A DNA stretch of 64,000 nt from Homarus americanus (lineage: Eukaryota; Arthropoda; Malacostraca; Decapoda; Nephropidae): NCBI RefSeq assembly GCF_018991925.1, contig NW_024720711.1, positions 1,741,940 to 1,805,939 of the forward strand, given 5' to 3'. A program made the translations under genes and the position numbers. Numbering within the stretch: the stretch's first letter is position 1; each line of letters begins with the position of its first letter. A model generated the notes under the pieces. That model saw only the letters and a list, made by a program, of their open reading frames with translations, did not search any database and was not told the origin of the DNA. Below, piece by piece: positions 23,901 through 31,986 of this stretch.

Positions 23901-26900
23901 GTATTTTATTCTTATTCTGATCGTTTAATAAATATCTGTTGTAGTAAACTATGAGCTTGAGAAGAGTGGTTAATATCCTTAGTGAATATTGGTTAATATC
24001 CTTAGTGAATATTGGTTAACATCCTTAGAGAATAGTGGTTAATATTCTTAGTGAATACTGTAGTGGTTAATATCCTTACCAGTTGAAACACCTACAACAT
24101 AATACAACAAAAAAAACATTAAACTTTTACCTTTTTCTTCATGGTCAGGATCAACAAAGTCCTGATTTAGCTCAACAGTTCTGAAGCCAACCCGAACACT
24201 CTTGCTGGAAGTCTCAGATTCAATTTTATTGGCCCAGAGGACAGTCAGCTGATATAGTGGCTGAGCACCATAGCCATTGGGCCACCACATCTCTACCTGA
24301 CCCTGCCAAGCCAAACATGAGCTGATCATTCTCTCACATAAACCCTGTACAGTAGTATTTTTTCCTCCCCGGAAGCTGAGTTCCTCCTCCACCTGTGTAA
24401 TCTCATGTCAGTGATGAGAATATTTTTTGTTTGTCTTAACTTCATTTTATCCTATTACTATTGTACCAGGTGTGATGGTCAGTTAGTTCTCCATTGAGCA
24501 CTTATACTTTATTTTTATCCTCTTCACCACTGATCAGACTGTTATCCACTGGTTGGTCAGTACTGGACTGGACACCTACTGTACAGCCTCTTGAGAGTAT
24601 CTAAACACATACCAGTGTGTGTGTTAAACCTTGATTTATAAAGCTCAAATTTGCTTAAAGATAAAAGAGTCATCATTATTCATAGAATATTATAAAGTAC
24701 ATAGTACATATTATATATTTTATCAGATACAGTATATTAAAGCTATACAGTTTGACTAATGAACTTTAGTTACTTACCTCCTCAAGTGTAAAGTTAAAGG
24801 TGAGTAAGGCCTTATAATCTTCCACTGTGTAAGAAACAATGTGCTTCCTGCTGTATATGTTGCCCAGGGAGAGGGTCATGCTTCCTCCTGCATCACCAGT
24901 CTTTACAGCAGCATCACACCACACCTGGGACAAACATGGCTGGCTTCACAATCATGATGGAATACATACACAAATTATGATCAAAGTTTACTCTGGCCAG
25001 TAATCAATGAATGTGAGTCACTGGAAACCTTATTAAAAGAATAGAAAATTAGGTTATTGTATATTATTCACCATTTTATCATTCATCAGCTGTTCAGGTG
25101 ATTGGACTGTTCATTGTTACTGTACTTTTTTATGTTCTTTATTGTCCAGTGTTGATACAGGAGGAAAATGTAATATCTGGAGAAAACTTACAGTGTTTGG
25201 TAGTGTCACACTGGATAACACCCTTCTCATAGTCCTGTGCTGGGGATTTGAACCCAGGACCACAATGATGAGAGGCACTTATGTTACTGGGGTATCACTA
25301 ACACCTTTGAGTACCTGTTTTGTACTACTTGACCTTAATATGACTGGGAAACAAAAATAACTAAATAATATCACTGAAATAGGAGGTAATCTTCCTGTGA
25401 TAATCTGCACCACAAGATAACTCCTATACAACCATACATCTACTGTACTTAGCAACTTGTGGTGAATTAGGGTCAAAACTGTCAATGCCTGACACTAACA
25501 GAGACTATCACCAAAACACTGAACCATAATAACCCACCTTTACAGTGACAGACCAGCTTGGCTTGAGGTCATGATCTGGCACTTGAGGCAACTGGGTCAT
25601 GGGCACAGCTGAGAAGAAGATGTCACTCACCAGCAGAGAATCCCACCCAACCAAACGCCAGTCCTTCCTGTCATACGGAAAATAAACTTCATTTCATTAT
25701 TGTTGTCTTCCACTACACACAAGATGGAGTTAGATCAACAACTTAACAATAAATGTATACAGACTAAGGTGGAATAAAACCCTCAAAAACTGATGTACAG
25801 TATTAGAGGAAGAGTATCATGACTTCTTGCATGGGGGAAAAATTACTTAGGCTAAAATGGGAGGACATCACATAAGAAGAATCATATACAGAAGAGCCAT
25901 GGCAAAAACTGGAGGACATCTTTCACCACTTGTGTACAGGATCCTCTCTATACTGAATAAAATTATCTGCAGTTAGTTAAAGAAAATTTATAAGTGGCAT
26001 CTCCATAGTCGAGGGGTTAAGGTAGTGGTGGAAATGATAAATGCAAAGAAAAGTCTACATTATTACCAGGAAGGCAAGGAAGAGAAAGGAAGTCCCTTTG
26101 CCATGTAGGAAAACTATCAAAGCTTAAGATATTACCATATGTTGCCTGTGTGGCCTACATGACTCCTAAATGTTACCACTCAAGAAATTAAATCTGCAAA
26201 AAAAGTATTTGAGAAGTAGCTGGTCCAAAAAAACTGAAAAAACATCCCAAACTGTTTTGTTATGGATAATTACCGGTATACCAAAAGCAAAACGAAAAAA
26301 AAATATGCTATTGACTCTGGAAAGGGCAAAAACAACCTGGCTGTGGAGGATGATAAACAGACAACAGATACCCTATGTGAATACTGTATTGTATTTTACT
26401 TAAGTGTTAATATAAGAGACAGTACAGAACCTGGAAGAGTGGACAGATCACAGGCCAAGGCAATGAAAGACACAACAAACAAGAAATGTTTTCTTTCCGC
26501 TAAGACTAGTAATACTATAATTTGAATATCTCTGGATCAAGAAAAGTGTCTAGGGGTGGAAAATCAACCAAAATCACCATCATATTCAAGAACAGTAGAG
26601 AGAGTGTCATGGTTGTGCAGGGTGATGGTAAAGTGAGGGAGCGTGGATGCAGGGTGGTGGTAGGGTGGTATGGGTGAAGGAGTGTGTGGAGACTAGGTGG
26701 TATAGCAGTAGGGTGAGGGACAGTACTGTACTACCCACCATATGCCAGCATTGGGGAAGGCTGGCCCCCAGTCCCAGCTGAAGGATGCCTGCATCTTACG
26801 TATGTGGTTGGCATGACACACACCCTTAAAGGCGGGGTCCACACACTTGGGTGGCACCACATAGTTTTCCGCCTGGGTCGCATACTGACGTGCAGCATAT

Positions 26901-29900
26901 TCCACAGGCGACTCAAACTTCACCTTCAGTGTATTGCTCTCAGACACCTTCAACAAGGAACACTTAAGTATTATCCTCCTCTGAATTATTCATTACATAT
27001 TTCGTTTATTAAAGATTATATACTTTTTTAATTTAAAAATAATTCAAAGTATAAAGTAAACATATTTTGAGATACCCTGTACAGTACATCAGACAATAAT
27101 ACAAATTCTTTAACAGTTAATGTTGAGTAAATACAAAGTGTAAATAAGATCATAGTGTAGTTACCTGAAGGTGATCTTTAACATTGTACAAGTATCTCAC
27201 AAACATGTTGTTGGAGGTGCCGACCAGTGCGCCGTTGACCAACACCTCAGACACAGTGTCCACACCTTCAAATATGAGGGCCACTCGTTCATGGCTCAAC
27301 AGGTTGGCATTAACTGCAACAACCAATGATATTTATCTTGTTATTATTATTATTTTACAGGTTTTGTGGCTAAATATAATAAGTACAACCTCATTAACCC
27401 CTTCAGTGCAGTTCCAGTAGTGCATTTTATTTGGTTAATGCCAGACATTTTATTCAGCTGAGAGATGAACCCAAACACAAGGGGTTAAGTGTATAAATAC
27501 TTTACATGATGAATGACTAACTTGGGAACAGATGAAACATGATTAATTAATAATATCTAAAGGGATGTACAGTAAAGTATTTGAATCTCCTTTTAATATA
27601 TGGGAATGGACTGTGACAAGCTTGGAATTAATAAAATAAGACTAAAGTATTGTATAAGGCTATAATGTTACCAGTTAAGACGGTGGAGTAGGTCCAATTC
27701 TGCTGGGAGACCCAGCGGTAGTCGATGTCATTATAGCGATAGTAGAAGTCTCCCTGGCTCAGTACATTAGCCTTAAGGAGATCTGTGTACACCCCGCCTG
27801 GAACCGTCCCGCCCAACACCACCGCTGTAATACATGAAACATTTACTACACCTCCACCAAGGATAACAAATACAAGTGGTTGGGTAAACTTAATATTGTA
27901 ATAGATGAGACGGGTAATGCTGGGTCTACAATACAGGTGGTTCTCATGCAAACCTTCACTCAAAATTTCAGTTTCATTTGTACACTATAGAGAAATACTG
28001 TACAGTATAAACAGGAAGTGGCCAGTATACAACAAACAAGAGAAAATCCTCACTTGGACTGCAACAAACATGGAATGCTGAACAATAAAGTACAGTATTG
28101 TGTACACATATCCCCGATTTACGATCTCCCTATCTATGATTTTTCGCTTGAACGATGGTGATGTATTAAGACCACCCTCTTATTTACAATAAAAAAAAAA
28201 TTTGCATGAACGATGATCATCCTGCCAAAATTGCTGACACGCGGAATATGGTGCACTTGTCAGCTGTGGTCTACTCACGCACCGCCACGTGGCCACCCAG
28301 TGAACTATAGTTCCAAGCTTTGTTCCATGCACATGGCTGTGATCATATAGTTCAATGATTATAGGTCAGTATCGGTCTTGTTACAGGGGGTCCCTTGGTT
28401 ATGAACAGGTTCCGTTCCTGAGGACGTTCTTAAGTCAAAAATGTACATAAGTCGAAACACATGCTATATGCATACCGTACTTACAGAACAATGTATAAAA
28501 TCCCACTACAGTACTGTATATCATAGCCTAAGTCCGTATATACATTTAAAATCACTTAATTTAAGAGAAAAGAAGAAATAGAATGACAAAATACTGTAAA
28601 TGAAAGTAAAAAATAAGTCATCAGGTAAATAAAATACTGTAAATTTTAAGTTTAACCTCATTCGTATCGGCGGGCATTCGTAAGTCAGGAACCCCCTGTA
28701 CCTATCATCCGTGTTCTGTTTTTTTACCTTACAGTGAGAAGACATCACTAACATTCACAGTGTACTCTGTTTTGGTGATTGTGAAGTGATTTTTGCAATG
28801 TTTTTTGTGACTCTAAAGTGCTTTGGCTCTGTTGTTGTGAACATGATCATCATTCACTCTTTTTGTGACAAGTGCTTTCACTCTGTTTTTGTGACTGAAG
28901 TGAGCAGTGTAACTTTGAAAATGTCTGGGAAGGCCAAGGCACCCAGAAAAACTGTATTTCTGGAGGTGGAGCTTGACGTTGTGAATCTGTGTGGAGGTCA
29001 GAGTGAAGTCTCCACTCCACCTTCAGGAGTTCCTTTAGCCTCAAAGGGGACACGTGACGACAACCAGGCTTGTTCCTTATGATGTGGTGAGTGATGTTTA
29101 GTTGTGTTTTATGTCTATTATCATCACAGAATTTTATTTTTGATGATACAAGTGGGTGTGGGTGTCGGATTGACTAGGAATGTATCCCATTGAACCCCAT
29201 ATTATAATGATTCCAATTTATGATACCTGTATTTCAACTTGCAATGGGCTTTTCAGAAACTTAACCTCATCATAAATTGGGGGATACCAGTACTGTGTGT
29301 AAACACGCACGCACGCACGCACGCACGCACACACATATAATGAGTGAGTGAGAGGTAATTAGGTCCAACTTCCAATAAGTGGAGGTCAGTACATTACCTA
29401 GAAGTGTGCATATGGCAGGTGGTGCTGCTTTAGAATGGATGGCCAGCAATTAAAGATTTTGGCATGTGTTCAAAGGTCCGCTGGTGAGGAGAGCATGGAG
29501 TACTTCCGTCTCCACACATCACACGTTATAGTTCACACAAGTAGAGGACAACCCAAAGACCTGACAGCCCATTAGGGACAATGACAATAAAATACACTGG
29601 AAAATAAACCTATTTTTGGAACACAAGGAAGCAGTGTGGTTGGTACTGTACTTGCCTGGCTTCACTTTCCCAACTTACAACTGGATGTACCAGGGTGCTG
29701 GGGTACACACCAGACACCTTCAGGACAAAAGGCCAGTGCTGTGTCATAAGCCTCTGTATCCCTAATTACAATTACATAATTGTTTAAAATACAGTATTGT
29801 TATTGCTTATAATCAGGCAACAATTAAAAATGACTCCTGAAATTACAATAGGCATGAAGACGTTAGCTCTTCATGATGAGAATAACTTGACTCACAGAAA

Positions 29901-30680
29901 TTGGTAGAAGACAGGGACCAGTCTGAGGGAATGATGATGATTTTGGAGTGGTGTGGATGAGTGCTGGCATAGGCGGCGTAAGCGAGGTAACCCGAGGCAG
30001 CACACATCAGTGCCAGACACACCAGGGAAGGGCTGTATACACGCCACCAAGCCCCCTCCTTCCTTGCCTCCCTCTCTGGGTTCAGTGGATTAGGTGCCAT
30101 AAGGCTGGTGAGTGCTAGTGGTTCTGGTAGGTGATGCTGGTAGGTGGTGCTGGTGGGTGATAGTGGTGTTGGTGGGTGAAGCTGGTAGGTGGTGCTGGTG
30201 GGTGATATTGGTGCTGGAAGGTGATGCTGGTAGGTGGTGCTGGTGGGTGATATTGGTGCTGGTAGTGGTGGTAAGTGGTTATGATGGTGGTGGTGAGTGG
30301 TTGTGGTGAGTGGTTATGGTGAGTGGTGGTGGTAGATGATAATGGTATTGGTAAGTGCAAGGAGTGGGTGGTAATGCTGGTAGGTGATGGTTGGTGGTAG
30401 TGTGAGTGAGTAGTAGTGGTGCTGGTGAATGGTTGTATTGATGGCGGTGGATAATAGTAATGGTGATAGGTGGTAGTGATTGTAGGTGCTAGTGGTGGTG
30501 GTGGTAGATGGTGGTGGTATTGGTAGATGGTGGTGGTAGCAGTGCTGGTAGTGGTGTTGGTAAATGTTGGTTGTAGTGGTATTGGTAGATAGTAATGGAA
30601 GTAGTCCTGGTTATGTGGTGCCAATGGATGGTAGTAATACAGTAGTGGTAGATAGTGCTAATTGATGGTAGTGGTGCTGG

Positions 30681-30763
<83 letters not shown>

Positions 30764-31986
30764 GATTGGTTGGTTGGAATTGAAACCTGTATACAGTACA
30801 GTACAGTACTTCCCCCGTCAACACAACACCCCCCACACCCGTGTTAGTCTGGCTAAGCTACAAGTTATCTTTGCCAACCCGTAGACAATTCATACACACA
30901 CACCCCATCTTCAGTAACATGCCATACACTTCCTTTATAGCAAAAACGAACAAAAACGTCACTTGGGTCAGAGAATTGTACAAAATATGATAAGAGGAAT
31001 AGGTTCATTACGCCCACAGGAATGAGTTTAGGATCCCGGATACACTGCACTCTTCTACGCCACACTGTTGTATTTCACGCATACAGAATTTTAAGCTTTT
31101 CTTATTTAATGTATTTGATGTAATGACTCCACTACACTACTCCACAAACATGTATCCACCAATATTTGTCACCACACACTGGTGAGGGAGGGGGAGGGGG
31201 GGTGATAAGTTATCACCAGTGATAAAAGAGCCACTTACCCACAAAGGTGAGGTGCCAACACAGAGCTTTGCAATTTTACGGCAGTACTAACATGGAATTA
31301 TCATCATCTTCATTGACATCACAGCAACGTTATTATATACAGGTATATAATTTTCACCACTTATCAGCTCACTAGACGTTCAGGCAGTTGATCTATCTAG
31401 TGTGAGTACAGGAGGAAACCAGGGACCAGGAAACCTGTGATGTTTGGTAGGGTCACACTGGGTAAGGAGCATCTGTAATAGCCTGTACGATAATACACTA
31501 ATTCCTCGTACAATGGGCAGATTTACAATACATTTTTATTGAAGTCACATGTGTTCTTGACCATTAACCCCCTCCAAAACACACACACACACGAATGCCT
31601 GGTTAAATGGGTACCAGTCCTTATTTATTTATCATTTCACCACTTATCAGCTTACTAGCCATTCGGGTGGTTGATCCATTCTTTGTTACTTTGTTATGAT
31701 CTTTATTTGTCCTTATAGAACTTAAATTATAGCAAATCCCAGTCCTAATAGAATTAAGTTTGGGTCTATTAAGGATCAAGGTTCACCTGACTTGTAGCCC
31801 CATCTCGTACATCCACGGTGAGTGTCAACAGAGAGGTGAGGGACACAACTTACACCCGTTATCATTGGAGAGTAGCCAGGAAGTGGTATCGGAGGCGAGA
31901 GTTGTGTGGAAAACGAGGCCAGACCACCACTCCCAAGCCCATACCATCACCATCACCAATGCCCTCATCCAGTCACCACCCACCAT
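11630..31986 (-). CDS. MANBA: Lysosomal-type beta-mannosidase (GH2), 17 coding exons, alternative first exons
   Basis: Removes terminal beta-linked mannose from N-glycan core oligosaccharides in the lysosome. Coding exons in order: 1a 31854-31986 or 1b 29896-30100, then 27672-27824, 27165-27313, 26739-26947, 25538-25667, 24778-24924, 24131-24302, 22740-22933, 20090-20280, 19526-19716, 18626-18725, 17669-17846, 15607-15754, 14019-14107, 13699-13818, 13013-13222 and 11630-11956 (TGA 11632-11630). Every junction is GT/AG and the reading frame is kept throughout, giving 946 aa with exon 1a or 970 aa with 1b. Landmarks: YYRYND and [12 protein letters not shown] early, [48 protein letters not shown], the acid/base Glu in WAGNNENE (exon 9) and the nucleophile Glu in ASEYGFQS (exon 11). 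The protein is somewhat longer than human MANBA. No damage seen; I judge it a complete functional gene. Its introns host many MITEs, SINEs and satellites. No confident polyadenylation signal was found. Confidence 0.96.
12895..12985. mobile_element. Tiny TTAA-flanked MITE, copy 1 (91 bp)
   Basis: CCCCTTCACTACAGC at the left and ACACAAGGGA at the right between TTAA duplications (12891-12894, 12986-12989). Related to 27398-27484 and 23701-23785. TTAA targeting points to piggyBac-type mobilisation. It lies in intron 16 of the beta-mannosidase gene. Confidence 0.6.
13013..13222 (-). CDS. MANBA: Beta-mannosidase exon 16
   Basis: Phase 0 to phase 0. Encodes [34 protein letters not shown] and [19 protein letters not shown]. 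The ENF-x-L-F segment is typical of the enzyme's C-terminal region. Donor GTGAGT. Confidence 0.94.
13699..13818 (-). CDS. MANBA: Beta-mannosidase exon 15
   Basis: Phase 0 to 0. Encodes [17 protein letters not shown] and a Lys-rich tail; the YxVSDL motif matches the family. Acceptor GTTTTTCCAG, donor GTAAGT. Confidence 0.94.
14019..14107 (-). CDS. MANBA: Beta-mannosidase exon 14
   Basis: Phase 1 in, phase 0 out, donor GTGAAT. Encodes [20 protein letters not shown], the WKxLHY..KKFF..P signature at the end of the TIM-barrel region. Confidence 0.94.
15607..15754 (-). CDS. MANBA: Beta-mannosidase exon 13
   Basis: Phase 0 in, phase 1 out. Encodes [17 protein letters not shown], then [20 protein letters not shown], the highly conserved substrate-site segment of the catalytic barrel. 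Confidence 0.95.
15896..16449. mobile_element. Foldback MITE with long inverted arms
   Basis: Ends CAGGTTGACAACCCCTTATA and its complement; TA precedes the left end. The arms (about 15896-16060 and 16270-16449) pair over most of their length, including GATCAGCCCACCYGGGCACA and CAGGTCACTGACCC, around an AT-rich AAT-repeat centre. Located in intron 12 of beta-mannosidase. Confidence 0.85.
16452..16940. repeat. 300-bp direct repeat, two copies
   Basis: TACTCCAGTGCATGCT at 16457 and 16757 each opens a block sharing TAATTAGTGGCTGTAATGAC, TTCAATGCTAATTACTTGCC and TTATTCTGTAA at constant 300-bp spacing. The second copy is cut short by a second foldback MITE. Confidence 0.85.
16941..17126. mobile_element. 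Shortened second copy of the foldback MITE
   Basis: Repeats the right arm of the 15896-16449 element (CCCCAATGTGGGTCAGTGAC, then GATTTCGTATAAGGGATTGT) and ends in CAACCTG followed by TA. The left end (AATCCCTTTATCCCAAATTC) is eroded. Contains an (AAAT)n run at 17024-17055. Confidence 0.7.
17362..17450 (+). mobile_element. Fragment of a pogo-type MITE end
   Basis: GTGCTCCTCTACTCATGAAC and GTTACGTTCCAGAGG resemble the left end of the MITE at 28384 (GGTTATGAACAGGTTCCG). No right end found. Confidence 0.4.
17669..17846 (-). CDS. MANBA: Beta-mannosidase exon 12
   Basis: Phase 2 in, phase 0 out. Encodes [36 protein letters not shown] and [10 protein letters not shown]. The RQHHPGG motif is diagnostic of animal beta-mannosidases. 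Confidence 0.95.
18626..18725 (-). CDS. MANBA: Beta-mannosidase exon 11 with catalytic nucleophile
   Basis: Phase 1 in, phase 2 out. Encodes [16 protein letters not shown], then [14 protein letters not shown]. The Glu of ASEYG is the expected GH2 nucleophile (about residue 580 in the 1a form). Confidence 0.95.
18919..19240. mobile_element. Candidate short inverted-repeat element in a beta-mannosidase intron
   Basis: CAGTCCCCCCAAAAAGT at the left and its near complement ACTTTTTGGGGGGATTG at the right, 320 bp apart, with TA before the left end but no clear TA on the right. Flanked by copies of a CTGCCAACATTAAAGTAC word that also repeats at 19285 and 19397. Confidence 0.5.
19526..19716 (-). CDS. 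MANBA: Beta-mannosidase exon 10
   Basis: Phase 2 in, phase 1 out. Encodes [38 protein letters not shown] and an acidic EEED followed by [11 protein letters not shown]. The [11 protein letters not shown] segment is strongly conserved in the family. Confidence 0.95.
19855..20045 (-). mobile_element. LINE 3' scrap joined to a SINE fragment
   Basis: 19855-19920 matches the LINE 3' region (ACAACTCTCACTCC to CTTCTTCAACCTTGAGCTG). 19917-20045 matches the SINE copies at 23.2 and 25.1 kb (AATACCCAGAGAAAAC and AGTGTCACACTGGATAACAC). Confidence 0.65.
20090..20280 (-). CDS. MANBA: Beta-mannosidase exon 9 with catalytic acid/base
   Basis: Phase 0 in, phase 2 out. Encodes [39 protein letters not shown] and [14 protein letters not shown]. 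The first Glu after NN is the expected acid/base (about residue 484 in the 1a form). Confidence 0.96.
22740..22933 (-). CDS. MANBA: Beta-mannosidase exon 8
   Basis: Phase 1 in, phase 0 out. Encodes [36 protein letters not shown] and [12 protein letters not shown], the start of the GH2 TIM barrel. Confidence 0.96.
23145..23420 (-). mobile_element. tRNA-derived SINE, copy A
   Basis: The left part (TTCACCACTTATCAGCTTAC) resembles the LINE 3' tail at 61.94 kb. The right part on the minus strand carries a tRNA-like head (GATACAGTGGTGACATGG, then CCTGGGTTCA as a worn B box). The body TACCCAGAGAAAACCTGCC and GTGTCACACTGGATAAC is shared with copies at 25.1, 19.9 and 31.4 kb. Confidence 0.7.
23701..23785. 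mobile_element. Tiny TTAA-flanked MITE, copy 3 (diverged)
   Basis: TTAA then CTCCTTCAATATGG at the left and GTACACAAAAGG at the right. Interior ACAATTTTATTCA is as in the other two copies. The right TTAA has mutated to CTAA. Lies in a beta-mannosidase intron. Confidence 0.5.
23966..24080. repeat. 24-bp tandem repeat, about 5 copies
   Basis: GGTTAATATCCTTAGTGAAT plus 4 bases, repeated with small changes, ending 50 bp before beta-mannosidase exon 7. Confidence 0.9.
24131..24302 (-). CDS. MANBA: Beta-mannosidase exon 7
   Basis: Phase 0 in, phase 1 out. Encodes [19 protein letters not shown], the signature of the second beta-sandwich region, then [11 protein letters not shown] and an acidic DPDHEEKG. 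Confidence 0.96.
24778..24924 (-). CDS. MANBA: Beta-mannosidase exon 6
   Basis: Phase 0 in and out. Encodes [19 protein letters not shown] and [13 protein letters not shown]; contains an N-glycosylation sequon NFT. Confidence 0.93.
25070..25330 (-). mobile_element. tRNA-derived SINE, copy B, with intact B box
   Basis: On the minus strand CCTGGGTTCAAATCCCCAGC holds a good polymerase III B box (GGTTCAAATCC, complement of about 25246-25256). A worn A-box-like segment lies upstream, and the 3' tail resembles the LINE tail. Confidence 0.75.
25538..25667 (-). CDS. MANBA: Beta-mannosidase exon 5
   Basis: Phase 2 in, phase 0 out. Encodes [20 protein letters not shown] and [13 protein letters not shown]. 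Confidence 0.94.
26739..26947 (-). CDS. MANBA: Beta-mannosidase exon 4
   Basis: Phase 0 in, phase 2 out. Encodes [35 protein letters not shown] and [19 protein letters not shown]. The [20 protein letters not shown] motif is the clearest signature of animal beta-mannosidases. Confidence 0.97.
27165..27313 (-). CDS. MANBA: Beta-mannosidase exon 3
   Basis: Phase 1 in, phase 0 out. Encodes [20 protein letters not shown] and [18 protein letters not shown], part of the N-terminal galactose-binding-like domain. Confidence 0.96.
27398..27484. mobile_element. Tiny TTAA-flanked MITE, copy 2 (87 bp, best preserved)
   Basis: CCCCTTCAGTGCAG to AACACAAGGGG between perfect TTAA duplications (27394-27397, 27485-27488). 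Terminal inverted repeat is only CCCCTT. Lies in intron 2 of beta-mannosidase. Confidence 0.65.
27672..27824 (-). CDS. MANBA: Beta-mannosidase exon 2 (common acceptor for both first exons)
   Basis: Phase 1 in and out; acceptor TGTATTACAG. Encodes [19 protein letters not shown], then [19 protein letters not shown] and the sequon NWT. The first codon completes a Ser with the T contributed by either first exon. Confidence 0.96.
28093..29295 (+). mobile_element. Internally deleted Tigger-type element, about 1.2 kb
   Basis: The left end CAGTATTG...TATCCCCGATTTACG and the right end (complement CAGTACTGGTATCCCCCAAT) form inverted repeats. Inside, from 28921, ATG opens [20 protein letters not shown], like the start of Tigger/CENP-B-like transposases, followed by [16 protein letters not shown] and a stop. 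The DDE core is gone. A second MITE is nested at 28384-28698. Confidence 0.7.
28384..28698. mobile_element. Nested pogo-type MITE, 315 bp
   Basis: Ends CAGGGGGTCCCTTGGTTATG and complement of CGTAAGTCAGGAACCCCCTG, with TA on both sides (28382-28383, 28699-28700). Inserted inside the 28093-29295 element. Confidence 0.85.
29307..29334. repeat. (CACG)n microsatellite
   Basis: Six CACG/GCAC units followed by CACACA. Confidence 0.9.
29896..30100 (-). CDS. MANBA: Beta-mannosidase alternative first exon 1b, membrane-anchor-like N-terminus
   Basis: ATG at 30100-30098 opens 68 codons plus one base, ending at a strong donor GTGAGT (phase 1). N-terminal 20 residues are charged ([11 protein letters not shown]), followed by a hydrophobic run of about 25 residues ([20 protein letters not shown]), then [15 protein letters not shown]. 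Joined to exon 2 it gives [18 protein letters not shown], in register with the family. The hydrophobic run could be a signal anchor (type II membrane form) or an uncleaved or late-cleaved signal peptide. It lies inside the intron that separates exon 1a from exon 2. Confidence 0.8.
30105..30680. repeat. GGTGGTGATGCTGGTAG-type minisatellite
   Basis: Irregular tandem array of GGTGCTGGTGGGTGAT-like words directly upstream of the exon 1b ATG, so it would lie in that exon's 5' UTR or promoter. The open frames in it are repeat artefacts. Confidence 0.9.
30683..30762. repeat. (GT)40 microsatellite
   Basis: Uninterrupted GT dinucleotides. Confidence 0.98.
31350..31475 (-). mobile_element. SINE fragment, copy C
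   Basis: TTCACCACTTATCAGCTCAC, GTGAGTACAGGAGGAAACC and GTTTGGTAGGGTCACACTGG match copies A and B. A further tail fragment lies at 31620-31720. Confidence 0.6.
31620..31720 (-). mobile_element. SINE 3' tail fragment, copy D
   Basis: CATTTCACCACTTATCAGCT and TACTAGCCATTCGGGTGGTT match the SINE/LINE shared tail, then ATGATCTTTATTTGTCC as in copies A and B. Confidence 0.6.
31854..31986 (-). CDS. MANBA: Beta-mannosidase first exon 1a, canonical signal peptide
   Basis: ATG at 31986-31984 (second in-frame ATG six codons on). Encodes [32 protein letters not shown] and [12 protein letters not shown], then a perfect donor GTAAGT in phase 1. The hydrophobic core followed by TLAS is a good signal peptide, and SNDNG plus the Ser completed in exon 2 matches the SxxNGNGS region at the mature start of vertebrate enzymes. 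This is the form expected to reach the lysosome. Confidence 0.85.

Noticed and set aside
25240..25270. Possible tRNA gene
   Set aside because: Only a B box and a worn A box are present; it belongs to a dispersed SINE.
29041..29082. Functional gene starting at [10 protein letters not shown] (28921)
   Set aside because: It sits between the inverted ends of a transposon and stops after about 54 codons, so it is a truncated transposase.
30112..30884. Open frames of CVCVCV, HTHTHT and Thr/His/Pro-rich peptides
   Set aside because: Translations of (GT)n and of the GGTGGTGAT minisatellite.
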